DNA of 64,000 bases from Dyadobacter pollutisoli (lineage in GTDB: Bacteria; Bacteroidota; Bacteroidia; Cytophagales; Spirosomataceae), in contig NZ_CP112998.1 of NCBI RefSeq assembly GCF_026625565.1, positions 2,544,501 to 2,608,500 on the forward strand, read 5' to 3'. Positions 27,257 through 34,878 of this stretch are shown one piece after another; position 1 is the first letter of the stretch, and each line of letters starts with the position of its first letter. Under the pieces are notes generated by a model. That model was not told the DNA's origin, did not search any database, and saw only the letters and a list, made by a program, of their open reading frames with translations. The translations under genes and the position numbers were made by a program.

Positions 27257-28741
27257 ATGGCTTCACAAACGCGCACTTACGAGAAAAAAAAACTGCTCGG
27301 ACAAGTTTATACTCCTTTTCACATTGTTGATAAAATCCTAAATGATTCAGGCTTTCACGATTCTGATCTGACCAATAAAAATATTCTTGATCCCGCTTGT
27401 GGCGATGGTAGGTTTCTGGTGCCTATTGCTGAGTACATTATCAAAAATACCCCTACTGATCAGATATGCAACCGATTGGAGCAAATTCATGGTTGGGATA
27501 TTGATAAAGAAGCCATTAGAATGTGCAGGCAAAACTTGGATAACCTGATTAAGCCACTTGGGATTTCAGTCAATTGGAACGTCAAAAGGTGTGATGCATT
27601 AAAACAAAAAAATACAAAAAAACGATTTCATTTTATCGTAGGAAATCCCCCCTACATACGCATTCAACACCTGCCTGAGGAACAGAGAAAATTCATCCAA
27701 AACCAGTTTTCATTCTGTCAAAGCGGATCCACTGACGCCTATCTCGCATTCTTTCAGCTTGCATCAATGCTGCTGGCAGAAGACGGAATTTGTGGATTTA
27801 TCACACCCAATTCCTGGTTTACATCGGAAACTGGCAAGCCACTCCGTGCGTATTTTGAACAAAGTCATAACCTGTCACATATTACCAATTACGGCGCAAT
27901 ACCGGTTTTCGGGAAAATGGCTACCTACTCTGCGATTACTATTTTTGGAAAAACTCTCACTGACGGATTTTGCTACCAGCAATGTTTAAGTAGTGATTTC
28001 CAATACAATAGCAGAAAAATAGCCGTCTCCGAACTGGAAACTAACCGGCCGTGGCACCTTTCAGTGCTTCCACAGCAGGACAAAATCGGTCAACGATTGG
28101 GCGATATTTGCCAGATATCTGTTGGGCTGACTACCCTTGCCGACGGCCTTTTTATCTTCACTGTGGGCGACGAGAAAGATGGTGTCGTCGAAGCTGTCAG
28201 TAAAGACGGAATCGCCGTATACCTCGAAAAAGAGCTCTTAAAACCCATCATTAAAGGCTCCAAGCTTAAAACCGTCAGCGACCCGGTTACTGAATATATT
28301 TTGTTCCCCTATTTTCAGGATATAGCTGGTAAACAGCGCATTATCGACGAAAAAACATTGCAGGAAAAATTTCCCAAAACTTATTCCTATCTTCTTAAAG
28401 TAAAACCAGCGCTCGATCGTCGTGATAATGGGAAGCCGAATGCGGTGGCCTGGTATGCATTCGGGCGTGCTCAGGGGCTGGACAGCTCATTTGGCAAAAA
28501 GATCATTTTTTCGCCGATGAACCTGGCGCCCAATTTTATTCTTTACGAAAACCCCGACGTAACGGTTTATTCAGGATATTTCATTAAGTATGATGGTGAT
28601 TATCAGGCGTTATTGGCCCAGTTAAACTCCAAAAGAATGGCTGATTTCATCGCCGTAGCCGGACGCGATTTTCAGGGAGGATACAAGGGCTACAACAAAA
28701 AGGCGATTGAAAACTTTATTATAACCGATACTCCTGACTAA
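27257..28741 (+). CDS. N6-adenine DNA methyltransferase, Eco57I/TaqI class
   Basis: 494 residues. SAM-binding motif I is DPACGDGRFL near residue 46, and the catalytic motif IV is NPPYIRIQHL near residue 130 (gamma-class N6-adenine methylase). The C-terminal half (about residues 280-494) is a TaqI-type target-recognition region, including GRAQGLDSSFGKKIIFS and GRDFQGGYKGYNKKAIENF. It methylates adenine in a specific DNA sequence that cannot be read from the protein. It lies after the toxin genes and the nuclease-like gene. An in-frame 24-codon stretch follows its TAA stop. Confidence 0.9.
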   Translation: MASQTRTYEKKKLLGQVYTPFHIVDKILNDSGFHDSDLTNKNILDPACGDGRFLVPIAEYIIKNTPTDQICNRLEQIHGWDIDKEAIRMCRQNLDNLIKPLGISVNWNVKRCDALKQKNTKKRFHFIVGNPPYIRIQHLPEEQRKFIQNQFSFCQSGSTDAYLAFFQLASMLLAEDGICGFITPNSWFTSETGKPLRAYFEQSHNLSHITNYGAIPVFGKMATYSAITIFGKTLTDGFCYQQCLSSDFQYNSRKIAVSELETNRPWHLSVLPQQDKIGQRLGDICQISVGLTTLADGLFIFTVGDEKDGVVEAVSKDGIAVYLEKELLKPIIKGSKLKTVSDPVTEYILFPYFQDIAGKQRIIDEKTLQEKFPKTYSYLLKVKPALDRRDNGKPNAVAWYAFGRAQGLDSSFGKKIIFSPMNLAPNFILYENPDVTVYSGYFIKYDGDYQALLAQLNSKRMADFIAVAGRDFQGGYKGYNKKAIENFIITDTPD

Positions 28742-28816
28742 AATGGATATTTTGAGTACATCGACGACTACCTGGATCACATGGAGCACCATTTAAGACA
28801 AATTGTCCAATATTGA
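28742..28816 (+). pseudogene. Remnant reading frame after the methyltransferase stop (DinB-like tail)
   Basis: Directly after the TAA the same frame stays open for 24 codons and reads NGYFEYIDDYLDHM then EHHLRQIVQY before a TGA. The block DYLDHMEHHLRQI resembles the C-terminal helix of DinB-superfamily proteins, from memory. It has no start codon of its own. It is either the 3' stub of a deleted DinB gene or a tail lost from the methyltransferase by a nonsense change. Confidence 0.45.
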
Positions 28817-28868
28817 TTTTCGTAAAAGGTCATTAAAATAGCTGGAAATCAAAGAATTTTAGTCATAA

Positions 28869-28893
28869 ATAAACGAACGTTCATTTATATTTG
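28869..28893 (+). promoter_or_regulatory. TetR-type operator overlapping a -7 box
   Basis: A 20-bp near-perfect palindrome, ATAAACGAACGTTCATTTAT (28869-28888), is centred on GAACGTTC and overlaps the promoter box TATATTTG (28886-28893), 22 bases before the TetR start. This is a typical autorepression layout. Confidence 0.7.
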
Positions 28894-28915
28894 TATTTGA
28901 ATAAAATCATGAATA

Positions 28916-29503
28916 TTGAGAACCAGGGACGTAAATAAGGAAGCGCTGATCCGTGAAAAAGCAATTGAAATGATTGTAAATCACGGGTTCGATGGACTGA
29001 GCATGCATAAGCTGGCTAAGTCTGCGGGGGTTTCTGTGGCGACGATTTACATATATTTCAAGGACAGAGAGGACCTGATCCAGCAGCTTTACACGGAAGA
29101 AAGTCAGAAGATGGCGAGCGCGACCCTGCATAATTTCGATCCTGAGTCGCATTTTGATGAAGGATTAAAGGTTCAATGGCTCAACCGGATGAATTATTGC
29201 TTTGAAAATCCGTATAGCATGACTTTTATGGAGCAGGTCAAACACTCTCCTTTGGTCGATAGGTCTACCATTGACCGGCGGTTTTTGGATGCCATGTCGA
29301 GATTTGTGCATAAAGCCATTGAACGAAACGAAATTATTCCTTTGCCTGTTGAAATTTACTGGTCGATCGCTTTCGCCCCTCTGTATCAATTGGTAAAGTT
29401 TCATATTTCTAAAACGAGTATGCCCGGAAGACCTCCGTTCATTTTCGATGACGAAAAGATTAATTTAACCCTGGGACTGGTTCTCAAAGCATTGAAACCC
29501 TAA
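28916..29503 (+). CDS. TetR family transcriptional regulator (TTG start)
   Basis: 195 residues. The N-terminal HTH covers residues 10-55 (SMHKLAKSAGVSVATIYIYF with the usual KDREDLI after it); the C-terminal helices bind an unknown ligand. The family N-terminus RTRDxNKE is reached only from the TTG at 28916. An ATG seven bases earlier is in another frame and meets a stop after nine codons. A TetR-type palindrome overlaps the promoter. Downstream on the same strand are an HMA-like protein and an MFS pump, which this regulator probably controls. Confidence 0.88.
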   Translation: MRTRDVNKEALIREKAIEMIVNHGFDGLSMHKLAKSAGVSVATIYIYFKDREDLIQQLYTEESQKMASATLHNFDPESHFDEGLKVQWLNRMNYCFENPYSMTFMEQVKHSPLVDRSTIDRRFLDAMSRFVHKAIERNEIIPLPVEIYWSIAFAPLYQLVKFHISKTSMPGRPPFIFDDEKINLTLGLVLKALKP

Positions 29504-29546
29504 CGGGAAAAATCGCGTTAACACGTTCCTGATCAACTAGCTGGCT

Positions 29547-29786
29547 ATGAAAAACAACTGCACCACAGAAGAGTTCGTACTGGTTTTCCGGACCAATATC
29601 AATAGAAAAAAGGACGTAAGGTCCCTGACTCCCCTGCTGAATGCTTGTGCCGGCATCACCAAATGGAATGTTGATTTATCAGATATTGACAATGTACTAC
29701 GCATCGAGGCGACCCATCCGGACTGTGGCCCGGTCATCGAGCTAGTGCAAAAAGCGGGTTATGCCTGCGAAGAATTAACAGACTAA
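29547..29786 (+). CDS. Small HMA-like (ferredoxin-fold) protein without CxxC
   Basis: 79 residues. The pattern EFVLVFRTNINRKKDV, then LTPLLNACAGITKWNVDLSD, then VLRIEATH, then VIELVQKAGYACEEL follows the beta-alpha-beta-beta-alpha-beta order of heavy-metal-associated domains, but no CxxC metal motif is present. It lies between the TetR gene and an MFS gene on the same strand. I infer a regulatory or partner role rather than metal transport. Function is unproven. Confidence 0.6.
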   Translation: MKNNCTTEEFVLVFRTNINRKKDVRSLTPLLNACAGITKWNVDLSDIDNVLRIEATHPDCGPVIELVQKAGYACEELTD

Positions 29787-29803
29787 ACCAAAAGACAATC
29801 CAC

Positions 29804-31066
29804 ATGTCAGAAACAAAAACAAGCACATTTATCGGCTACGAAAAGTTCATTATTGCGCTCCTGGCCACATTACAGTTCACGGTCGTACTGGATTTCATGG
29901 TCATTTCGCCGCTGGGATACATTCTCCTGGACAAACTTTCGATCAGCACCAGCCAGTTTGGGCTCGTCGTTTCCGCTTATGCATTCAGCGCGGGTGCCGC
30001 CGGCTTAATCACCGCAGGATTTGCCGACAAATTTGACCGGAAAAAGCTTTTGCTATTCTTTTATACCGGTTTTGTGATCGGTACTTTCTTCTGCGGGATT
30101 GCTCCCAACTACCACTTTTTGTTGATGGCGAGAATCTTTACGGGCCTTTTCGGAGGGGTAATCAGTTCTATCAGTTTTGCGATCATTACTGATTTGTTCG
30201 CCATTAATGTCCGCGGCCGCGTCATGGGTTTTGTCCAAATGGCCTTCGCGAGCAGTCAGGTTTTGGGTATTCCAATCGGCTTATATCTTGCCAAAGCATT
30301 CAGCTGGCACGCGCCATTTCTGATGATCGTCGGGCTGAGTATTATCGTTGGCTTGCTCATTGTCGCCTATATGAAACCGATTAATGCCCATTTAAAAATC
30401 CAGGCGAAAGGCAATGCATTCCAGCATCTTGGTAAAACCGTAGCACGTCCCGAGTACCTTCAGGCGTTCGCTGCGACTACATTACTGGCGACCGGCGGGT
30501 TTATGCTGATGCCTTTTGGTACTGCATATGGCGTCAACAACCTTGGCATTAAAGAAGCAGAACTGCCCACGTTGTATATGATAACCGGAATCTGCATGCT
30601 GGTCTTTAGTCCATTCATCGGAAAGCTCAGCGACAAAATCGGCAAGTACAAAGTGTTCCTGGCGGGGTCCGCGGTCACCTGTATTATGACCCTCATTTAT
30701 TGTAACCTAAGCGTCACCCCGCTTTGGATCATTATCGGTTTGAACGTGCTTTTGTTCATCGGTATCACAGGTCGGATGATCTCAGCTTCGGCATTGATGA
30801 CCGCCGTTCCGGAGCCTCAGGACCGGGGCGCTTTCATGGGTGTCAACTCATCGGTCCAGCAAATTGCCGGTGGTATTGCCTCGCTCATCGCAGGATTTAT
30901 TGTGTCAGAAAGCAGCACAGGCTTCATCGAAAACTACCCGACACTCGGCAATGTGGTGGTGCTCGCGGTCGTCATTACGGCGCTACTCATGTTCCGTATT
31001 CACAAATATGTTACAGCAAAAGTTGCCATGACCACACCAACAACAGCACCCGATCCGGTTGTTTGA
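29804..31066 (+). CDS. MFS transporter (drug/H+ antiporter-like)
   Basis: 420 residues with about 12 TM helices. Motif A is present as GFADKFDRKKLLLFFYTGF in loop 2-3, and an internal copy GKLSDKIGKYKVFLAG in loop 8-9. TM1 contains VVLDFMVISPLG, a variant of the motif D1 region of drug/H+ antiporters. It starts 17 bases after the HMA-like gene and lies downstream of the TetR regulator, a layout typical of an inducible efflux pump. The substrate is unknown. Confidence 0.9.
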   Translation: MSETKTSTFIGYEKFIIALLATLQFTVVLDFMVISPLGYILLDKLSISTSQFGLVVSAYAFSAGAAGLITAGFADKFDRKKLLLFFYTGFVIGTFFCGIAPNYHFLLMARIFTGLFGGVISSISFAIITDLFAINVRGRVMGFVQMAFASSQVLGIPIGLYLAKAFSWHAPFLMIVGLSIIVGLLIVAYMKPINAHLKIQAKGNAFQHLGKTVARPEYLQAFAATTLLATGGFMLMPFGTAYGVNNLGIKEAELPTLYMITGICMLVFSPFIGKLSDKIGKYKVFLAGSAVTCIMTLIYCNLSVTPLWIIIGLNVLLFIGITGRMISASALMTAVPEPQDRGAFMGVNSSVQQIAGGIASLIAGFIVSESSTGFIENYPTLGNVVVLAVVITALLMFRIHKYVTAKVAMTTPTTAPDPVV

Positions 31067-31126
31067 TATTTTTTGAGCATCGGTTTATCATTTAGTGGCG
31101 CCCCATTTGTCAAACAAGTACCTCCT

Positions 31127-31162
31127 CTTTGTCACCCTTCGACTGCGCTCAGGGTGACAAAG
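31127..31162. repeat. Palindromic repeat, probable dispersed REP-like element
   Basis: CTTTGTCACCCT (31127-31138) and AGGGTGACAAAG (31151-31162) form a perfect 12-bp stem around the loop TCGACTGCGCTC. I recall this arrangement (stem TCACCCT..AGGGTGA with a CGACTGCGCT loop) from intergenic DNA of many Bacteroidota genomes. It may also terminate the MFS transcript. The rest of 31067-31398 is A/T-rich promoter DNA for parA. Confidence 0.6.
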
Positions 31163-31398
31163 TTTATGGGTGATAAAGAAATTATTTCAGTAATTAACTG
31201 ACAACCAAATCATTAATAAAACACTCAAAAATTTTCCTTTCTATACTTATTGTTCTTTTAAAAAGATTAATACATTTACAAAGAAAAAAACTTTTGAGAC
31301 TTTTTATTTATCTGGATTAGGTATAAAAATATTTTACGTTTATTTACATATCAAACTTGAAATAAACTATTAACTTTTTATACATATAATACTTTTAA

Positions 31399-32163
31399 AT
31401 GAAAATCATCAGTATTGTCAACAACAAAGGTGGTGTAGGAAAGACTACTTCTGCCCAGAGCATTGCTGCCGGTCTCAGCAAATTTGCCAATGCAAGAGTA
31501 TTGGTTATTGATCTGGATGCACAGGCCAGTCTTACCAAAAGTTTCGGCATTAACCATGCGGGTCTTAAGAAAGACAGCGGGTCGTTCATCACCGGAGAAT
31601 ATGAGTTTGATGAGATCGTTAAGAAAGTTGGAGACGTTGATGTTTTACCCGGATCGGCTGAAATGATTCACCGGGAGGATACCATAAAATCGGCACCGGT
31701 TTTTCCTTTCAATTTGAAAATTGCATTGGAAAAAGTAAAAGACCGTTACGATTTTGTGATTATCGACTGCCCGCCGGCACTGTACGGAAATACAAGATTG
31801 GCACTGGTTTCATGTCATCAATATTATGTACCATTGCAGGCTGAGTTTTTGAGCTATGAAGGTTTACGCAACTTTTTAGTTTACTCCGCCGAAATCAAGA
31901 AGATCAGCCCGAGCACAAACCTGGGCGGGGTATTCGCCACACGCTATAATCCTAAGATCAGAAAGAAGATCAGCCACGAACTGATCAGTGCCACCAGAGA
32001 TCAGCTTGGTGATGTATTTATGGAATCGTACATTCGCGATAACATAGCACTTTCAGAAGCGCAGGCGAACGGAACAACAATATTTGACTATGCCCCTCAC
32101 AGCAACGGCGCCGAGGATTATTACAAGTTAACGAAAGAGATTTTAGAACGAATTAATAACTGA
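31399..32163 (+). CDS. ParA family ATPase (orphan)
   Basis: 254 residues. The deviant Walker A motif is KGGVGKTT at residues 10-17, the switch I region is DLDAQASLTKSF and the Walker B-like block is FVIIDCPPALYGN. ParA/Soj/MinD-type ATPases form ATP-dependent dimers on DNA or membrane and position plasmids, chromosomes or protein complexes. The gene is followed after four bases by a small gene rather than a parB. The chromosomal housekeeping parAB pair usually lies elsewhere, so this is probably an accessory positioning system. It is preceded by about 330 bases of A/T-rich DNA. Confidence 0.9.
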   Translation: MKIISIVNNKGGVGKTTSAQSIAAGLSKFANARVLVIDLDAQASLTKSFGINHAGLKKDSGSFITGEYEFDEIVKKVGDVDVLPGSAEMIHREDTIKSAPVFPFNLKIALEKVKDRYDFVIIDCPPALYGNTRLALVSCHQYYVPLQAEFLSYEGLRNFLVYSAEIKKISPSTNLGGVFATRYNPKIRKKISHELISATRDQLGDVFMESYIRDNIALSEAQANGTTIFDYAPHSNGAEDYYKLTKEILERINN

Positions 32164-32167
32164 CACT

Positions 32168-32470
32168 ATGGCAAAGGAAAGGAAATTTGATTTTGCACCT
32201 CTCCCCTTGGTTTCCGACATACAGGAAGAGCTTGACACCAACAAACCGGGTGAGATTGCGGAAGGAGCTCCTACCAAAGTAACTTTTGATTGTGATTACA
32301 TTTTGATGGAGAACATGAAAGACTATGGCTACTGGGAAGGTCTCACACAAAAAGACATTATTTTGGAATCCTTAAAGCTGTATTTTCAGGACAAAGAAAT
32401 TCGTCCCAGACCGGACAAGATCCGCAACCGGACCAAAGTGGGCAGAAAGCCCAAGTCAATAAGCGAATAA
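32168..32470 (+). CDS. Small ParA-partner protein, possibly ribbon-helix-helix
   Basis: 100 residues, basic at the C-terminus (RPRPDKIRNRTKVGRKPKS). Residues 55-80 (GYWEGLTQKDIILESLKLYF) look like the helices of an RHH-type DNA-binding unit; the N-terminal half is not recognised. It begins four bases after parA and ends at a strong terminator, so the two form a bicistronic unit. By analogy with plasmid ParA/ParG-type systems it may be the DNA- or cargo-binding partner; this is inference only. Confidence 0.65.
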   Translation: MAKERKFDFAPLPLVSDIQEELDTNKPGEIAEGAPTKVTFDCDYILMENMKDYGYWEGLTQKDIILESLKLYFQDKEIRPRPDKIRNRTKVGRKPKSISE

Positions 32471-32471
32471 C

Positions 32472-32500
32472 AAAAAAGTCTCCTCAACGGGGACTTTTTT
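32472..32500 (+). terminator. Hairpin terminator of the parA unit
   Basis: Stem AAAAAAGTCTCC / GGGGACTTTTTT with a 5-base loop and a T run, two bases after the stop codon. Confidence 0.85.
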
Positions 32501-32520
32501 TATGGCCCGATTTTCTGCTT

Positions 32521-34329
32521 TTATTCCACGATCAGCTTGCCGGACATTTGCTTGCTTCCATTACTAAATTTGTAAATGAACAATCCGCTGCCTGCATTCA
32601 ATTTCAGTTCTGTTTGTCTTGTGAAAATTCTGCTCGCCAGTTTCTTCCCGGCTTGATTGAAAATCACGATCTGCGACTCGCCGGGAAGTTTGGTTGTCAC
32701 CTTCACATAATCTTTCGCGGGGTTGGGAGAAACCTGTACCCATTCCTCCTGGCGATTACCCACTGCCAGGATAGGATCTACTTTTACCTCCGTCATCGCT
32801 TTCGCCATGCAGCCATTGACATCCGTCACATTCACTTCATAAATTCCGGAACTACCTTTAAACGCCTGGGGAATAGAAGCCGATTGTGTATTGGCCGTAA
32901 AACCACGCGGACCGGACCATGCATATTCCGTTCCGCCACTTGCCGTCAATGTAATGGTTGCTCCTTCAAAGTAGGGGCCGGTGTTTGAAGCTGTGGCTGT
33001 GGGAAGCGGAAGAACGGTTATCGTTTTGCTGATTTTTGAAGTCGCCTGACCGTCCACTTTGCAGGAAGCTTCGTAAGATGTAGTCGCGTTAGGTTTGATT
33101 GTAATGGATTTTCCAATTTCTCCCGTCGCCCAGCTAATTGTGCCGGGGCATCCCGAGGCGGTCAATGTGGCTTCCCTTCCCAAACAAATGCTGTCAGCCG
33201 ACGCGCGGATCTTGAAAACTTGCGGCGAGTTGGATTGCAGGTTCCATTCAAATTTCCAAGACCTCACATCCCGAATATTGCTCTTCCTGCTCATACTGGT
33301 AGAATCAAACACAGTAGCAGACAGGACGCCAAATCCATTAATATCGTCAGGAGAAAGCGTTATTTCTCCCGAGCCTCCCGTGACAGCTTTACCGTCGAGT
33401 ACCCAATCAACCTGCACGGTATTGGGAACCGGGTTGATCAAATGTAATTTAAAAGTTTTGGGGCCGTCAAGCATAATCGTTCCCTCAGCGTCGGGTTCGA
33501 GTTTTTCAACCGGCATAACCAGTGACAATATCTTCTCGGTAGTGGCCTCCCTGCAAACTGCACAAAATTGCTGATTAAGAAATTCCATCAGGCATGTACC
33601 CTGCGTAGGCTTGTGCCAGCTCGCGGCATCTCCGTCTCCCTGATGTTTATAAATCCCGATCCCGTTCGAATTAAGCCAGTTTTTCCATTTGATCGTAGCC
33701 GGGTTACCATCCATTGTCATATTAGGCGCCTCCCAGCCATAACCCGAACCAGCCCAGTACTCATCATTCAATTGTGAAAAAGTGTGCCCAATTTCATGGA
33801 CGCCGATCAAATTGGCTTGCTCGTTCAAAGTGTGTACTGCTACCGACCCGCCCGAACCGCCGTAAAATGTGGTATTGATCAAAACAACTGTCAAATCATA
33901 TTCCGGTAGATTGGAGGCCAGAACGTTAAGCGCAACTGCATAGTTGATGGTCACCAGCCGGTGAATGGATGAACCAAAGGTACCGCTGTAAAATGTATTC
34001 TTTTTACCCACCGGCTGATCCGTATACGCATCCGGCGCTGTTCCCGGATTAGTCACACCGCTTTCCTTGGAAGGTGTAGGGATCGAAAAGAAATTGAAAT
34101 AATCCTTGTACCGGTTGTATGGCTCATAAGACAGAAAAAAGTCCGCGAACTTTCTGGCCTCTGCTGTAAATTTTGGCAGTTCCTCTTTCGTGAACCCGTC
34201 TCCAAGTATCACAACGTTGATGCGGTTGCTGAGCGGGCCGGTTTTGTACAAGGTATCTACCGGATACGTTTGGCAAAAACCGACGTAGCTTATCAAAAGA
34301 AGAAATAGTGTGGTAAATGTTGTTTTCAT
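32521..34329 (-). CDS. M64 (IgA-type) metallopeptidase with T9SS sorting domain
   Basis: 602 residues with signal peptide MKTTFTTLFLLLISYVGFCQ. The zinc site is H178-E179-x-x-H182 in GVHEIGHTFSQLNDEYW, with the M64-type D189-E190-Y191 just after it. A beta-rich region follows (about 300-510, including an Ig-like stretch with SGIYEVNVTDVNGCMAKAMTE). The protein ends in a type IX C-terminal sorting domain (VSPNPAKDYVKV...GLFIYKFSNGSKQMSGKLIVE). It is therefore a secreted or surface-bound peptidase. Its start overlaps the stop of a lipoprotein gene (ATGA). Confidence 0.92.
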   Translation of the reverse strand: MKTTFTTLFLLLISYVGFCQTYPVDTLYKTGPLSNRINVVILGDGFTKEELPKFTAEARKFADFFLSYEPYNRYKDYFNFFSIPTPSKESGVTNPGTAPDAYTDQPVGKKNTFYSGTFGSSIHRLVTINYAVALNVLASNLPEYDLTVVLINTTFYGGSGGSVAVHTLNEQANLIGVHEIGHTFSQLNDEYWAGSGYGWEAPNMTMDGNPATIKWKNWLNSNGIGIYKHQGDGDAASWHKPTQGTCLMEFLNQQFCAVCREATTEKILSLVMPVEKLEPDAEGTIMLDGPKTFKLHLINPVPNTVQVDWVLDGKAVTGGSGEITLSPDDINGFGVLSATVFDSTSMSRKSNIRDVRSWKFEWNLQSNSPQVFKIRASADSICLGREATLTASGCPGTISWATGEIGKSITIKPNATTSYEASCKVDGQATSKISKTITVLPLPTATASNTGPYFEGATITLTASGGTEYAWSGPRGFTANTQSASIPQAFKGSSGIYEVNVTDVNGCMAKAMTEVKVDPILAVGNRQEEWVQVSPNPAKDYVKVTTKLPGESQIVIFNQAGKKLASRIFTRQTELKLNAGSGLFIYKFSNGSKQMSGKLIVE

Positions 34330-34829
34330 TGTTTCAAATGGAGAGTGTAAATTTTTACTTTGCCACGATCGGGCGTAATGCTGTATAGTTCAATGCTTTC
34401 CATTGCTCTGTCCTCCTGCATTCGCATGGACAAAATTCCCTCAGAAGCTGTCAAAGAACTTTGGCTCATGGTACCATTCTGGCTTGCTACTTCCACCGAC
34501 CTGAAAAGCGGGTGCTCAAAAATAAGCTCCGTTCCTAACTGACTGGTATTATTGTAGCGGGGCACTACATGGATTTGGTAGGGATAGTGAACGGGAGCCA
34601 TGAGGCCCTTGAAGCGGCCATTCCCCGAAGTAGCATTCACCAGCGTCACTTTTTCGTTTCTCCCCCTACCCTGGTCCCTGATCTTGAAATTCAAAAAAAT
34701 GATATGATCCTTGCCATTTTTATCATAACCGGAAATGTCGGAAACATTCAACACGGACTGGCCGGATTTGCAATGCATTAAATGTAAACCAATGAGCAAG
34801 AGCAGCAAATTGTAGAATGTCCTTGGCAT
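34326..34829 (-). CDS. Hypothetical lipoprotein
   Basis: 167 residues from MPRTFYNLLLLLIGLHLMHC, whose last residue is the lipobox Cys (L-M-H-C). The frame runs 42 codons further upstream (to 34955), into the PLP-decarboxylase gene, but only the ATG at 34829 gives a proper lipoprotein signal. The remainder is beta-rich and unknown. It shares a four-base overlap with the downstream M64 peptidase, so the two are translated together. It could help anchor or chaperone the peptidase (inference). Confidence 0.7.
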   Translation of the reverse strand: MPRTFYNLLLLLIGLHLMHCKSGQSVLNVSDISGYDKNGKDHIIFLNFKIRDQGRGRNEKVTLVNATSGNGRFKGLMAPVHYPYQIHVVPRYNNTSQLGTELIFEHPLFRSVEVASQNGTMSQSSLTASEGILSMRMQEDRAMESIELYSITPDRGKVKIYTLHLKQ

Positions 34830-34878
34830 GTGATGAAGAATCTGGCTTTTTGTAAAATTACATTTTTGCCAATCAAAA

